DNA of 64,000 bases, taken from contig ALYF01000006.1 of assembly GCA_000293845.2 (NCBI GenBank), forward strand, positions 26,001 to 90,000, written 5' to 3'. This document shows, piece by piece, positions 1-9,059 of this stretch. The stretch is from an alpha proteobacterium IMCC14465. GTDB lineage: Bacteria > Pseudomonadota > Alphaproteobacteria > RS24. Made by a program: the position numbers and the translations under genes. The notes under the pieces are model-generated. The model was not told the origin of the DNA, did not search any database, and saw only the letters and a list, made by a program, of their open reading frames with translations. The first letter of the stretch is position 1, and each line of letters opens with the position of its first letter.

Positions 1-319
1 TTTTGCCAACACCTGAGAAAACGATTTTTTCAGCAGGAATACCGGCAAGCAGAGCGCGTCTTAACTCACCTTCGGAAACAACATCCGCCCCCGAGCCTAA
101 ATTGGCAAGTGTGGCGATAACACCAAGATTGGAATTGGCTTTCACGGAATAACAAATGGTCACATCATTTTGTGCAAAAGCGTCTTTGAGCCGCATGTAA
201 TGCTGGGTGAGCGTGGCGGTGGAGTAACAGTAAAAAGGCGTGCCAATGCGGTCAGCCAAGGCTGTCACATCTATATTTTCGGCAAAAAGCCTATCCTCAC
301 GCCTATTAAAATGATGCAT
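1..319 (-). CDS. lysA: Diaminopimelate decarboxylase, N-terminal part (runs off left edge)
   Basis: Catalyses the last step of lysine biosynthesis, meso-diaminopimelate to L-lysine plus CO2, with pyridoxal phosphate. Only the first 106 codons are in the window. The fold-type III PLP site YSVKAN is visible, with the Schiff-base lysine at residue 60, followed by the glycine-rich GSGADVVSEGEL stretch. The ATG at 319 is followed by the usual MHHF-type start. It lies downstream of a small lipoprotein gene and argH on the same strand, the standard alphaproteobacterial argH-lptM-lysA order, so the three are probably cotranscribed. Confidence 0.93.
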   Translation of the reverse strand, partial: MHHFNRREDRLFAENIDVTALADRIGTPFYCYSTATLTQHYMRLKDAFAQNDVTICYSVKANSNLGVIATLANLGSGADVVSEGELRRALLAGIPAEKIVFSGVGK

Positions 320-331
320 GGATTATGTGTC

Positions 332-469
332 CTATTGTGATGAATTCATGATGTTATCGGTTATATTCGCCTTTTCGGGCATAGATAAATCACCTTTGAC
401 GCCACAGGCGGACAAAAAAAATGCGCTACCAATCATCACATATATAAATCGTCGTGCAAAATACGTCAT
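332..469 (-). CDS. lptM: Small LptM-type lipoprotein (45 aa)
   Basis: A 45-residue lipoprotein. The N-terminus has basic residues (R6, R7), a short hydrophobic segment and a lipobox LSAC with the lipidated cysteine at residue 22. The mature protein begins CGVKGDLSMPEK, which resembles the C-G-x-K-G-x-L-x-x-P motif of YifL/LptM, the lipoprotein that helps mature the LPS translocon LptD. Family assignment rests on this motif and on the position between argH and lysA, where this gene is typical. The gene is short and easily missed. It is probably inserted in the inner leaflet of the outer membrane. Confidence 0.82.
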   Translation of the reverse strand: MTYFARRFIYVMIGSAFFLSACGVKGDLSMPEKANITDNIMNSSQ

Positions 470-502
470 ATCTTTATCGTCCAACCTAATTTTGCTCTTT
501 AT

Positions 503-1888
503 TTAAGCGTTCTTTAATCTGCCGAGCCAAGCTTTTGCTGCCGCCTTAACATTCTCTGGTGCTGTGCCACCATGGCTAGTCCGGCTGGCAACCGAGTTTT
601 CAGTGCTGAGCACATCAAAAATATCTGCCGTGATACGTTCATCAACTGCCTGCATATTTTCAAGCGATAATTCATCCAGCCTGCACGCTTCTTTCTCGGC
701 AAGTTGGACAATCTGACCCGTAATATGATGCGCTTCCCTGAACGGGACATTTCCGACCCGTACGAGCCAATCCGCTAAATCTGTTGCCGTTGAAAAACCT
801 TCTTGCGCTCTAGTCGCCATAGCCGAGGCATTAATTTCCATGACCTGCATCATGCCGGACATCGCCGCGAGGCAAAGCGATAGATTATCAAGCGCCTCAA
901 ACGTGCCTTTTTTATCTTCCTGCATATCTTTCGAATAGGCGAGGGGGAGACCCTTCATCACCACTAACAAAGCAGTCAGATGGCCGATGAGGTTGCCGGT
1001 TTTGGCTCTAATTAATTCAGCCGCATCGGGATTTCGTTTTTGCGGCATGATTGACGAGCCAGTTGAAAATGCATCCGGTAAAATAAAAAACCCGAAAGGC
1101 GCGGAGGCAAAAACAACAATTTCTTCAGCCAGCCGGGATAAATGTGTCATGCAAATCGTTCCCGCAGATAGTGTTTCCAACACAAAATCTCTGTCGGATA
1201 CGCTGTCGATGGAATTATCCGTCGGCTTATCAAAACCAAGCGCTTTTGCGGTCTGATGCCTGTCAATTGGGAAAGACGTGCCTGCCAGCGCTGCTGCGCC
1301 GAGGGGAGATTGATTTAATCTGGCCCGTGCATCGTGCAATCTACCCTTGTCGCGCTCTAGCATCTCTACATAGGCAAGCAAATGATGCCCATAAGTGACG
1401 GGTTGCGCGATTTGCAGATGTGTAAAGCCGGGCATGAGCGTCTCGGCATGGCTGAGGGCTGTTTCTGCCAGAATGGTCTGCAGCGCTTGAATTTGCTGAT
1501 GCAAATGGTCGATTGTGTCTCTGATATAAAGTTTTAAGTCGGTCGCAACTTGATCGTTTCTGGATCTGGCGGTGTGCAATCTACCCCCTGCCGCACCGAT
1601 AATATCGGATAGCCGCGCCTCGATATTCATATGAATATCCTCAAGAGCTCTTGAAAAGGTCATCTTACCGTCGGAAATTTCTTTCTCAATTTGCGTCAGG
1701 CCGTTTAAGATAGACTGACCGTCTTCTTGAGACAAAATGCCGGTATCCATGAGCATTTGGCAATGCGCCATTGATCCTGCAACATCTTGATGTGCAAGTC
1801 GCTGGTCAAATCCGATGGAAGCATTAATTTCTTCCATAATATCATCGGGCCCGTCGCCAAACCGACCGCCCCACATTTTTTGGCTCAT
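503..1888 (-). CDS. argH: Argininosuccinate lyase
   Basis: Cleaves argininosuccinate to arginine and fumarate, the last step of arginine synthesis, in the cytoplasm. The protein is 461 aa, the usual family length. The fumarase/aspartase superfamily signature [12 protein letters not shown] is at residues 277-288 and includes the mobile-loop catalytic serine. The [12 protein letters not shown] substrate-binding block is at about 107-118. The start ATG at 1888 gives the conserved MWGGRF near the N-terminus. It is first in the argH-lptM-lysA run and is transcribed divergently from the thioredoxin-like gene. Confidence 0.97.
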   Translation of the reverse strand: MSQKMWGGRFGDGPDDIMEEINASIGFDQRLAHQDVAGSMAHCQMLMDTGILSQEDGQSILNGLTQIEKEISDGKMTFSRALEDIHMNIEARLSDIIGAAGGRLHTARSRNDQVATDLKLYIRDTIDHLHQQIQALQTILAETALSHAETLMPGFTHLQIAQPVTYGHHLLAYVEMLERDKGRLHDARARLNQSPLGAAALAGTSFPIDRHQTAKALGFDKPTDNSIDSVSDRDFVLETLSAGTICMTHLSRLAEEIVVFASAPFGFFILPDAFSTGSSIMPQKRNPDAAELIRAKTGNLIGHLTALLVVMKGLPLAYSKDMQEDKKGTFEALDNLSLCLAAMSGMMQVMEINASAMATRAQEGFSTATDLADWLVRVGNVPFREAHHITGQIVQLAEKEACRLDELSLENMQAVDERITADIFDVLSTENSVASRTSHGGTAPENVKAAAKAWLGRLKNA

Positions 1889-1918
1889 ATTAAACTCCTA
1901 AGGGAAGCATATAGAAAC

Positions 1919-2596
1919 ATGACAAAACCGACACCAAAAATAAGACTTTTGCCGATAATTATCATTATTGCCTTCCTAAGCGGCGTTGCGGCTTTCTACA
2001 TGACCACACCCCCATCTGGCAACCCTGATGATGCGGTATATGCAGAAGAAAATGCCGATTCCGGTCGCACCGCCACGGCGTCACCCTATGCGCGCTATGC
2101 AACGGGCAATTTAAAGAAAATGGTGTTTCACAAAACACCTAAAACCCTCAAAGAATTATCCTTCTTCAATGCTTTGGGTGAAAGCGTTGGGCTGGATGTG
2201 TTTGCAGGTCATTATGTGGTGTTGAATTTCTGGGCGACATGGTGTGTGCCTTGCCGAGAAGAAATGCCGTCTCTCGATGCGTTGCAATCACATTTTGAGG
2301 GGCAGACGCTCAAAGTCGTGGCGTTGAGTACTGATAGCGGAAGTGCAGACAAGCCGAAAAAGTTTCTTGCGGATTTGAATATTGAGGCGCTGGAATTCTT
2401 CCATGACCCTAAAAGTCAGGCAGCGCGGGACACGGGGCTTTTTGGGCTGCCGACAACTTTACTTCTCGACAAACAAGGGCGTGAAATTGGCAGACTTGCA
2501 GGGGAAGCCGTTTGGGATGCGCCGGAAGTTAAAGCGTTTTTAGAAGCTTTGATAGCGGAGACTATTTCAGTTGAAACGGATGCTTCCAACCCTTAG
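1919..2596 (+). CDS. tlpA: TlpA-family thiol:disulfide oxidoreductase, membrane-anchored
   Basis: Periplasmic thioredoxin-fold protein of the TlpA/ResA family, which reduces disulfides during cytochrome c or oxidase maturation. The ATG at 1919 follows a ribosome-binding stretch AAGGGA. A longer frame opens upstream but overlaps argH. Residues 9-27 are a hydrophobic uncleaved anchor. The active site WCVPC is at 108-112, within [15 protein letters not shown], and [10 protein letters not shown] carries the cis-proline of the fold. Its exact partner is not shown by the sequence. Divergent neighbour of argH, as in many Alphaproteobacteria. The 3' end overlaps the end of the convergent hbd by four bases. 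Confidence 0.88.
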   Translation: MTKPTPKIRLLPIIIIIAFLSGVAAFYMTTPPSGNPDDAVYAEENADSGRTATASPYARYATGNLKKMVFHKTPKTLKELSFFNALGESVGLDVFAGHYVVLNFWATWCVPCREEMPSLDALQSHFEGQTLKVVALSTDSGSADKPKKFLADLNIEALEFFHDPKSQAARDTGLFGLPTTLLLDKQGREIGRLAGEAVWDAPEVKAFLEALIAETISVETDASNP

Positions 2597-3468
2597 CGGG
2601 TCGCAACAGGACTTTCGCCGGAATAATCATAGAAGCCCTTATCGGTTTTCACACCCAGCCAGCCAGCTTCGACATATTTTGTCAGTAAGGGGCATGGGCG
2701 ATATTTGCTGTCCCCAAGACCATCATAGAGAACTTGCATGATGCTGAGGCAGGTATCCAGCCCGATGAAATCGGCAAGTTGCAACGGCCCCATTGGGTGA
2801 TTGGCACCCAGCTTCATGGCTTTGTCGATACTCTCAACAGTGCCGACCCCCTCATAAAGGGCAAACACAGCTTCATTAATCATAGGCAAGAGAATACGAT
2901 TGACGATAAAGGCCGGAAAATCTTCGGATACGGCAGATGTTTTGCCAATCCGCTGAACCAGTTCCTTGCAGCTTTCATAGGTTTCATCTGACGTGGCAAT
3001 GCCTCGGATAATCTCAACAAGTTGCATTACCGGCACCGGATTCATGAAATGCATGCCGATGAATTGTTCCGGCCGGTCGGTGACAGAGGCCAGCCGTGTG
3101 ATGGAAATTGATGACGTGTTAGAGGCGATAATGGCATCAGGCCCAATAACGGCACAGACTTCTTTTAAGATGGATGTTTTCAGCTCTTCATTTTCTGTCG
3201 CGGCTTCAATGACCATATCCGCATCGGAAATATTGTTCAGGCTGGCGGCAATATGAATTTGCCCAAGCGCTTTGTCTCTTTCCGCTTCGGTGATTTTGTT
3301 TTTTGCCGCCTGACGGTTCAGATTTCCGGTAATAGATGCAATACCGTTTTCAATCCGTTCGACAGAAATATCATTGAGTAAGACATCGCATCCGGCGAGG
3401 GCAAAGACATGCGCAATGCCGCTACCCATTTGCCCTGCACCAATAATCGCAATCCTATGGATGCTCAT
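2593..3468 (-). CDS. hbd: 3-hydroxybutyryl-CoA dehydrogenase
   Basis: NAD(P)-dependent 3-hydroxyacyl-CoA dehydrogenase, 291 aa, which interconverts 3-hydroxybutyryl-CoA and acetoacetyl-CoA. The N-terminal Rossmann motif GAGQMGSG is at residues 10-17. The active-site histidine is in GMHFMNPVP (H140), with the catalytic-dyad glutamate in [10 protein letters not shown]. The C-terminal 3HCDH domain starts near residue 187. It is downstream of etfB-etfA on the same strand. That pairing suggests a short-chain acyl-CoA oxidation module in which the flavoprotein accepts electrons from an acyl-CoA dehydrogenase encoded elsewhere. Confidence 0.92.
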   Translation of the reverse strand: MSIHRIAIIGAGQMGSGIAHVFALAGCDVLLNDISVERIENGIASITGNLNRQAAKNKITEAERDKALGQIHIAASLNNISDADMVIEAATENEELKTSILKEVCAVIGPDAIIASNTSSISITRLASVTDRPEQFIGMHFMNPVPVMQLVEIIRGIATSDETYESCKELVQRIGKTSAVSEDFPAFIVNRILLPMINEAVFALYEGVGTVESIDKAMKLGANHPMGPLQLADFIGLDTCLSIMQVLYDGLGDSKYRPCPLLTKYVEAGWLGVKTDKGFYDYSGESPVATR

Positions 3469-3506
3469 AAAACTCTCCCAACAAGCAACCCTATGGATGC
3501 TTTAAG

Positions 3507-4433
3507 TTACAGTGCGCTGTCGAGTTCAGGAACAGCGTTGAAAAGATCCGCCACAAGGCCATAATCCGCGACCTGAAAAATCGGCGCCTCTTCATCCTTA
3601 TTAATGGCAACAATGACTTTTGAGTCCTTCATGCCGGCCAAATGCTGGATGGCGCCGGAAATGCCGACAGCAATATAAAGCTCAGGTGCGACGACCTTAC
3701 CGGTTTGACCGACCTGATAGTCATTCGGCACAAAGCCCGCATCCACTGCCGCGCGTGATGCGCCAACAGCCGCACCCAATTTATCGGCAACACTTTCTAG
3801 AATGGTGAAATTATCACCGGACTGCATGCCACGCCCGCCGGAAATAACAATCTTCGCAGATGTCAGCTCAGGGCGGTCGGAAACAGTCAATTCTTCACCA
3901 ATATATTCGGAAATGCCTTTATCACCTGTGCTGGTCAAGTTTTCAATAGTGGCAGACCCGCCTTCACCGGCTATCGGAAAAGCGGTCGCACGCACGGTCA
4001 TGATTTTCTTGGCACTTGAAACTTTCACCGTCTGAATGGCGTTGCCGGCATAAATCGGGCGCTCAAATGTATCAGCGTCAATAACGGCTGTAATGTCTGA
4101 GAGTTGCGGCATATCTAAAAGCGCGGCAATCCGTGGCATAAAGTTTTTACCATTGGTGGTTGCGGCGGTAATAATGGCGCTATAGCTCTCTGCCAGGCTA
4201 ACGACGAGATCCGCAAGCGGCTCGGCAAGGAGTTTGGCGAAGGCCGCATCATCGGCTTTCAGTACCTTGGCAACACCATCAATCTTGGCCGCATCGGCAA
4301 CCGCATCGGCGCAATTTTCGCCAGCGACGAGAAGATGGACATCATTGCCCAGTGCAATCGCCGCTGATAAGGCTTTCTTTGTAGCGTCTGCAATGGTCTG
4401 GTTATCATGTTCGGCAATTACGAGAGTGTTCAT
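3507..4433 (-). CDS. etfA: Electron transfer flavoprotein, alpha subunit
   Basis: Large subunit of ETF (308 aa), which carries electrons from acyl-CoA and other dehydrogenases to ETF-ubiquinone oxidoreductase. The C-terminal FAD-binding domain is clear: [12 protein letters not shown], then [20 protein letters not shown] and the final [11 protein letters not shown]. The start codon overlaps the etfB stop as ATGA, indicating translational coupling and the usual 1:1 complex. The N-terminal half is the less conserved ETF fold. Confidence 0.96.
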   Translation of the reverse strand: MNTLVIAEHDNQTIADATKKALSAAIALGNDVHLLVAGENCADAVADAAKIDGVAKVLKADDAAFAKLLAEPLADLVVSLAESYSAIITAATTNGKNFMPRIAALLDMPQLSDITAVIDADTFERPIYAGNAIQTVKVSSAKKIMTVRATAFPIAGEGGSATIENLTSTGDKGISEYIGEELTVSDRPELTSAKIVISGGRGMQSGDNFTILESVADKLGAAVGASRAAVDAGFVPNDYQVGQTGKVVAPELYIAVGISGAIQHLAGMKDSKVIVAINKDEEAPIFQVADYGLVADLFNAVPELDSAL

Positions 4434-5182
4434 GACAGGACTCCTGCTTCATTTTTGAGTTTATCAACCAATTCTTCAACGGTTTCGACTTTAACACCAG
4501 CTTCACGCACTGGCGGCTCGGCGACTTTAATGATTTCAATCTGTGGGGTGACATCAACACCAAAATCTTCAGGTGTTTTTTCATCAATTGGCTTTTTCTT
4601 CGCCTTCATAATATTCGGCAATGACGCATAGCGTGGTTCGTTCAAACGTAAATCCGTCGTGACAATGGCGGGGAGGTTAAGCTTGATGGTCTGGAGACCA
4701 CCGTCAATCTCACGGGTCACACCAATGTGACCGGCTTCAGGTTTAATCTCTGAGGCAAAAGTCCCTTGCGGCCAACCCATCAGAGCCGCCAACATTTGAC
4801 CGGTCTGATTATTATCACCATCAATCGCCTGCTTACCGAGGATAACGAGGTCTGGGCTTTCAGCTTCGACAACGCCTTTCAGCAGTTTAGCAATAGCGAG
4901 TGGTTCAACCTCGGCATCCGTCTGGATAAGAATGCCGCGATCGGCGCCCATAGCCAGAGCTGTTCTGATGGTTTCTTGGGACTGAGCCGGGCCGATAGAA
5001 ACGGCGATGACTTCAGTTGCCGTGCCTGCTTCTTGAAGGCGAACAGCCTCTTCAACAGCAATTTCACAAAAAGGGTTCATTGACATTTTGACATTCGCCA
5101 AATCAACACCGGTTTGATCGGGTTTGACGCGAATCTTCACATTGTAGTCAACGACACGTTTGACGGGCACTAAGATTTTCAT
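4430..5182 (-). CDS. etfB: Electron transfer flavoprotein, beta subunit
   Basis: Small AMP-binding subunit of ETF (250 aa from the chosen start). The ATG at 5182 is taken because it follows a GGACT ribosome-binding stretch and gives the family start [17 protein letters not shown]. An upstream in-frame start adds 16 unlikely residues. The ETF-beta signature is visible as [21 protein letters not shown] (read with a break), followed by [21 protein letters not shown], the recognition loop for partner dehydrogenases. It overlaps etfA by four bases. Confidence 0.96.
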   Translation of the reverse strand: MKILVPVKRVVDYNVKIRVKPDQTGVDLANVKMSMNPFCEIAVEEAVRLQEAGTATEVIAVSIGPAQSQETIRTALAMGADRGILIQTDAEVEPLAIAKLLKGVVEAESPDLVILGKQAIDGDNNQTGQMLAALMGWPQGTFASEIKPEAGHIGVTREIDGGLQTIKLNLPAIVTTDLRLNEPRYASLPNIMKAKKKPIDEKTPEDFGVDVTPQIEIIKVAEPPVREAGVKVETVEELVDKLKNEAGVLS

Positions 5183-5336
5183 CGTAAAGTCCTTAATTTT
5201 CAATTTCAGGTTTATAATCAAACCTGACACTTAATTTAATGCGGAAAATAGCCATCTGGCGTAAAACCGTCAATTATTACATTAATAAGTAACCGCGACG
5301 AATTGGCCTAGTTCAAATGACCTGACATCAGCCCAT

Positions 5337-5927
5337 TTAGGAGCTTCTGGTCGCACCCGGTTGCCATAAAACATCTGCCTCACCATTATTATTCGCTACT
5401 CGACCAGCAACGAAGAGCAAATCTGAGGCGCGGTTAATATATTTCTTAGTGACCTCATTAATTTCATCCGTGTTATTTTCATCGGAAAGTCTTATGAGAT
5501 TCCGCTCGGCACGTCTGATAATCGTGCGGGCAAGATGCAGAAACGCTGCTGCAGGCGCGCCGCCAGGCAGAACGAAAGAAGTCAGCGGCGTCAAATCTGC
5601 ATTCAGCATATCAATTTCTTGTTCAATACGGGTCACTTGCTCGGGGAGAATGCGGAGAGGCTGAAATGAGCTATCTTTATCTGGTTCAACATTTGGCATC
5701 GCTAAATCCGCGCCCAAATCAAACAAATCGTTCTGAAGACGCGCGAGAATATCATCCAAAGGTGAGCCCTTAGTATGTAAACGCGCCATCCCGATTGCGG
5801 CATTAGCCTCATCAACAGCGCCATAGCTTTCAATTCTTAAATCATATTTCGCACGTCGGGAGCCATCAGCAAGCGCGGTCGTCCCGTCATCCCCTGTACG
5901 GGTGTAAATTTTGTTTAGGGTAACCAT
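5337..5927 (-). CDS. Cob(I)alamin adenosyltransferase, PduO type
   Basis: Transfers the adenosyl group of ATP to cob(I)alamin to make coenzyme B12. PduO/MMAB family, 196 aa. The N-terminal ATP-binding motif YTRTGDDGTT is at residues 8-17. The second signature, in FVLPGG followed by LHLARTIIRRAERNLIRL, binds cobalamin and triphosphate. ATG 5927 is chosen because GAAGG precedes it by six bases. The frame upstream offers only a TTG. Its place upstream of etfB is common in Alphaproteobacteria. It fits the cobaltochelatase genes cobS/cobT at 30-33 kb, which suggest the organism makes or remodels B12. Confidence 0.93.
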   Translation of the reverse strand: MVTLNKIYTRTGDDGTTALADGSRRAKYDLRIESYGAVDEANAAIGMARLHTKGSPLDDILARLQNDLFDLGADLAMPNVEPDKDSSFQPLRILPEQVTRIEQEIDMLNADLTPLTSFVLPGGAPAAAFLHLARTIIRRAERNLIRLSDENNTDEINEVTKKYINRASDLLFVAGRVANNNGEADVLWQPGATRSS

Positions 5928-5994
5928 GTCTACCTTCAAAAATATATGTTTCGATTTAACAGTGACAGGCGTTTTATAGCAAGATTATAATATT

Positions 5995-6564
5995 TTAGAA
6001 TGTACGGCGAACCCTAATGCCTGCATTCGTCAAACCGTTATTCGCAGCGCACAAACCAGCATTAGACATGTGGGTTACCGTGGTCATAAGGCTGTAATTG
6101 GTGCTTAAACGCCACCCTAATGAGAGACTTTCTCTGAAGTTTAAAGGGCAACCATAAGCGCGGTGGGCTTCGCGTCCCCCAGCTAAAACTGTATCGGGGT
6201 CTTCTTCACCATCATGGAAGGCTGCTCCAAAGAAAATTTCGGTATAGAATCTGTCAGAAAAATTATATTGCCACGCCATGCCGCCATAAAATTGGCTGGT
6301 ATCATTATCCGTATTAATCGTGGCACCAATAACTGGCTGAGGTGACCAAGGAATTTTGTCGAGCTTAGCAGCGAAAAGCACTTCAACATTGATGCTGATG
6401 CTGTCTTCAATCGGATCAGACTCAACATCTTGTTGCATCACGCCAAATGTAAAGCTATCGGCAATATTTTGAGAGTTGTCTTGAGAACTTTGAGCCAGTG
6501 CGGAAGAAAAAGGTTGAAAAATAATGGTGAGAGCCATGAATAGCCCTGTAACAAAGAAATGCAA
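5995..6564 (-). CDS. PagL-like outer-membrane lipid A 3-O-deacylase
   Basis: A 189-aa protein with an N-terminal signal peptide ending near FSSALAQ and alternating aromatic/hydrophobic residues typical of a small beta-barrel. The C-terminal THMSNAGL...NNGLTNAGIRV matches the PagL (acyloxyacyl hydrolase) signature H-x-S-N, whose His and Ser are catalytic. PagL removes the 3-O-acyl chain from lipid A. The chosen start is a TTG at 6564 preceded by AGGGA. An ATG at 6537 is also possible but would shorten the signal peptide to an unusual form. It interrupts the otherwise usual adenosyltransferase to HIG1-type neighbourhood. Confidence 0.72.
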   Translation of the reverse strand: MHFFVTGLFMALTIIFQPFSSALAQSSQDNSQNIADSFTFGVMQQDVESDPIEDSISINVEVLFAAKLDKIPWSPQPVIGATINTDNDTSQFYGGMAWQYNFSDRFYTEIFFGAAFHDGEEDPDTVLAGGREAHRAYGCPLNFRESLSLGWRLSTNYSLMTTVTHMSNAGLCAANNGLTNAGIRVRRTF

Positions 6565-6630
6565 TTTGCTAATCCCTAAAAGTTAGTAATATTTGAAACT
6601 AAATATTAATCTATTTCTAAGCAAGTATTA

Positions 6631-6816
6631 TTAATTACTGAAATAGACACCGCACATTACAATGATGATTGTGAATAGCTGAAGGCCGACACGCCACCGC
6701 ATGAGACGTTGAGATGTGTTTGGGCTGCCATTTCTGAGCATATTTGCAAGACCTGCCAATAAAACCAGGCTTACAGCCACAAGACCGGCGGGAATAAGAT
6801 AGTTGAAAATAGTCAC
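6631..6816 (-). CDS. Twin-transmembrane HIG1-domain small protein
   Basis: A 61-aa inner-membrane protein with two transmembrane helices (about residues 5-27 and 42-60) joined by a short polar loop SPNTSQRLMRWRVGLQ. The RLMRWRV-x-LQ loop is the hallmark of the HIG1_N/RCF1 family, whose members are associated with respiratory supercomplexes in mitochondria and Alphaproteobacteria. The start is GTG at 6816, preceded by GAGG. It lies between gluQ and the PagL-like gene on the same strand. The bacterial role is inferred from the family only. Confidence 0.8.
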   Translation of the reverse strand: MTIFNYLIPAGLVAVSLVLLAGLANMLRNGSPNTSQRLMRWRVGLQLFTIIIVMCGVYFSN

Positions 6817-6834
6817 TCTAAAATCCTCTTATTT

Positions 6835-7722
6835 TTAAGTCGTGAGGGGTGGCAGTAAATCGTCAATGAGCTGCGCAGGGGCGTAACCTTGTGCGCGGTA
6901 ATACTCAATACCTATATCACCCGCGCGTTTTGACAAGCGACGCCCATCCGCTTCACGTACAAGTTCGTGATGATAATAAGCCGGTTCAGGATATTCCAGT
7001 AAGATTTGCAGGATACGATGAATATGGGTTGCGCCTTGTAAATCCATACCGCGTGTGACGAGGGAAATATCTTGTTCGGCATCATCTACAACCACGCTGA
7101 GATGATAGCTGGTTGGTATCTCTTTGCGTGCCAGAATGACATCTCCATAAAGACCAGAATTGACGTCAATGCTTTCCTGCTTAGAGGCTTCGAAATAGGA
7201 GAGATTGGCTTGTTTCTGTCTGGCGCGTTTTGCGGCTTTTTCGCTATCCAGCCGCCAAGCATATGTACCGCCCTCCCACATCATGGCGTCTCTTTTCGCT
7301 GAAGAAATATCTTTATACAAGCCCGGATAAATTGGTGCGCCATCCGGGTCGACAGGCCATGCTTCGCGCCCACCGGGTTGCGCATTTATATAATCGCGAA
7401 TATCTGCACGGCTTGCCCAGCACGGGTAAACAACATCCATATCCCGCAATTTGTTAAGAGCCGTCTTATAAATATCAAAGCGTTCCGATTGAATCATAAC
7501 AGGTGTTGGCCATGATAGCCCGAGCCATGCAAGGTCTTCATAAATGGCATCAATGAAATGAGGCCGCCGACGCCCAAGATCAATATCCTCAATCCTAAGA
7601 ATAAACGTGCCTGCCCCGGCGAGCTTATGCGCCATTAATGCCGAATAGGCATGCCCGAGATGTAATTTGCCATTCGGACTCGGAGCAAAACGGGTGATAT
7701 GGGCCGTGGCTTGCAGTGTCAT
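6835..7722 (-). CDS. gluQ: Glutamyl-Q tRNA(Asp) synthetase
   Basis: Truncated GluRS paralogue (295 aa) that attaches glutamate to queuosine at position 34 of tRNA-Asp. The HIGH-like motif is FAPSPNGKLHLGHAYSAL near residues 12-29, and the KMSKS-like motif is RRLSKRAGD. It lacks the anticodon-binding domain, as expected. The zinc-binding Cys cluster of the E. coli enzyme appears degenerate: only CWAS remains where C-x-C is expected, and the later cysteine is absent. It is on the same strand as and 18 bp from the HIG1 gene. Confidence 0.92.
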   Translation of the reverse strand: MTLQATAHITRFAPSPNGKLHLGHAYSALMAHKLAGAGTFILRIEDIDLGRRRPHFIDAIYEDLAWLGLSWPTPVMIQSERFDIYKTALNKLRDMDVVYPCWASRADIRDYINAQPGGREAWPVDPDGAPIYPGLYKDISSAKRDAMMWEGGTYAWRLDSEKAAKRARQKQANLSYFEASKQESIDVNSGLYGDVILARKEIPTSYHLSVVVDDAEQDISLVTRGMDLQGATHIHRILQILLEYPEPAYYHHELVREADGRRLSKRAGDIGIEYYRAQGYAPAQLIDDLLPPLTT

Positions 7723-7895
7723 GCCGCCACTATATAGGGTGGAGAATTTGAGGCAAATCGCAAAATAGGGGAAAAATTTGCATTTTGTTGGAAATTTGTA
7801 AGAATAATGACATGTTTAATATGTCTTCTATAATCATAGTAACTAAATGATTCGTATTCAGTCACATTCAATAAGCTCAGAGGGGTTTTAAGGTT

Positions 7896-8501
7896 ATGCA
7901 GCGCTTGATGGATAAAAAGTCCCAGGCTTTTTTATCTTCCGATCACAGTCGTTTTCAAAATCCTGAAAGTTGCCCTGCACTGGTTCTCAATGCAGATTAC
8001 CGCCCTCTCAGTTATTACCCGCTGTCGCTTTGGGCATGGCAGGACACGCTCAAAGCTGTGTTCCTAGACAGGGTTAACATTGTTTCAGAATATGAGACCA
8101 AGGTTCACTCTCCGACGACAGCCATTCGCCTGCCCAGTGTTGTCTCGCTTAAAACCTATGTGAAGCCCCCGCAATATCCTGCCTTTACCAGATTTAACGT
8201 CTTTTTGCGGGATAGCTTTTCGTGTCAGTATTGCGGGTCCGAGCAAGATTTAACATTCGACCATGTTGTGCCGCGCCGTGTGGGTGGGCAAACCACATGG
8301 GAAAATGTTGTTGCCGCTTGTTCGCCTTGTAATCTCAGAAAAGGGGGGCGTCTATGCAAGGAAGCCTCTATGTTCCCGCAACATAAGCCGCGCCAGCCAA
8401 CTGTTTATGAATTGCATGATATTGGTCGCCGCTTTCCGCCGAATTTCCTTCATGAAAGCTGGCAGGATTATCTCTATTGGGATAGTGAGCTTCAGCCGTA
8501 A
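7896..8501 (+). CDS. HNH endonuclease family protein
   Basis: A 201-aa HNH nuclease of the type found singly in Alphaproteobacteria. The N-terminal region LVLNADYRPLSYYPLSLW is characteristic. The nuclease core is at about residues 105-155: CQYCG, then DLTFDHVVPRRVGG (metal-binding His) and ENVVAACSPCN with the second zinc CxxC. ATG 7896 follows AAGG closely; an ATG 12 bases later is an alternative. No restriction or phage partner lies next to it. It converges on coq7. The substrate is unknown. Confidence 0.87.
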   Translation: MQRLMDKKSQAFLSSDHSRFQNPESCPALVLNADYRPLSYYPLSLWAWQDTLKAVFLDRVNIVSEYETKVHSPTTAIRLPSVVSLKTYVKPPQYPAFTRFNVFLRDSFSCQYCGSEQDLTFDHVVPRRVGGQTTWENVVAACSPCNLRKGGRLCKEASMFPQHKPRQPTVYELHDIGRRFPPNFLHESWQDYLYWDSELQP

Positions 8502-9059
8502 TTAAATTTTTTCGGAAACTTTAATAGCCGAGCGACAGCCAAATCTAATAAGAGACCTCAGGACTTCATAGCCCTTCATTTCTTCAGCACCGTGTTCGAT
8601 GGCGGTGTGACGGTGTTCGGCTTCATCGGCACGAAATTCTTCAATCATCTCACGCAGTTCAGTTTCTTCGCCGGTTTTTTCAAGCTCTTTAATCTGGTCG
8701 GCATAATGCGTGTCGATGACTTCCTCAACTGCGGCGGTGCAGGCCATGGCGGCTTTTTCGCCCATCAGTGCCGTGACAGCGCCAAGGGTAAAACCGGCGG
8801 CATCCCAGAATGGCGCGAAGACAGTCGGACGGATATTTTTTTCAAGGATAAGCTTGTCGAAACTATCCATATGGGTTTGCTCTTGCTCAGCCATATGTGT
8901 CACCAGTTTGGCCATATCGGCTTTCTTGTCCGTTTTGCCAAATACGGCCAGCTGGCCGCGATAGATACTTACGGCGCCATGCTCACCGGCATGATCAACG
9001 CGAATCATTTGTTCGATTTTACCTGATAGTTTTCTGGATTTTGATGTTGCCATGCTCAT
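8502..9059 (-). CDS. coq7: 2-nonaprenyl-3-methyl-6-methoxy-1,4-benzoquinol hydroxylase (Coq7)
   Basis: Di-iron monooxygenase that hydroxylates demethoxyubiquinol in ubiquinone synthesis, 185 aa. The duplicated carboxylate/histidine ligand pattern is visible: DHAGEHGA, EQEQTHMD, EEVIDTH and DEAEHRHTA. The start overlaps the upstream membrane-protein stop as ATGA, indicating coupling to it. An ATG two codons downstream is also possible. Acts at the inner face of the cytoplasmic membrane. Confidence 0.95.
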   Translation of the reverse strand: MSMATSKSRKLSGKIEQMIRVDHAGEHGAVSIYRGQLAVFGKTDKKADMAKLVTHMAEQEQTHMDSFDKLILEKNIRPTVFAPFWDAAGFTLGAVTALMGEKAAMACTAAVEEVIDTHYADQIKELEKTGEETELREMIEEFRADEAEHRHTAIEHGAEEMKGYEVLRSLIRFGCRSAIKVSEKI

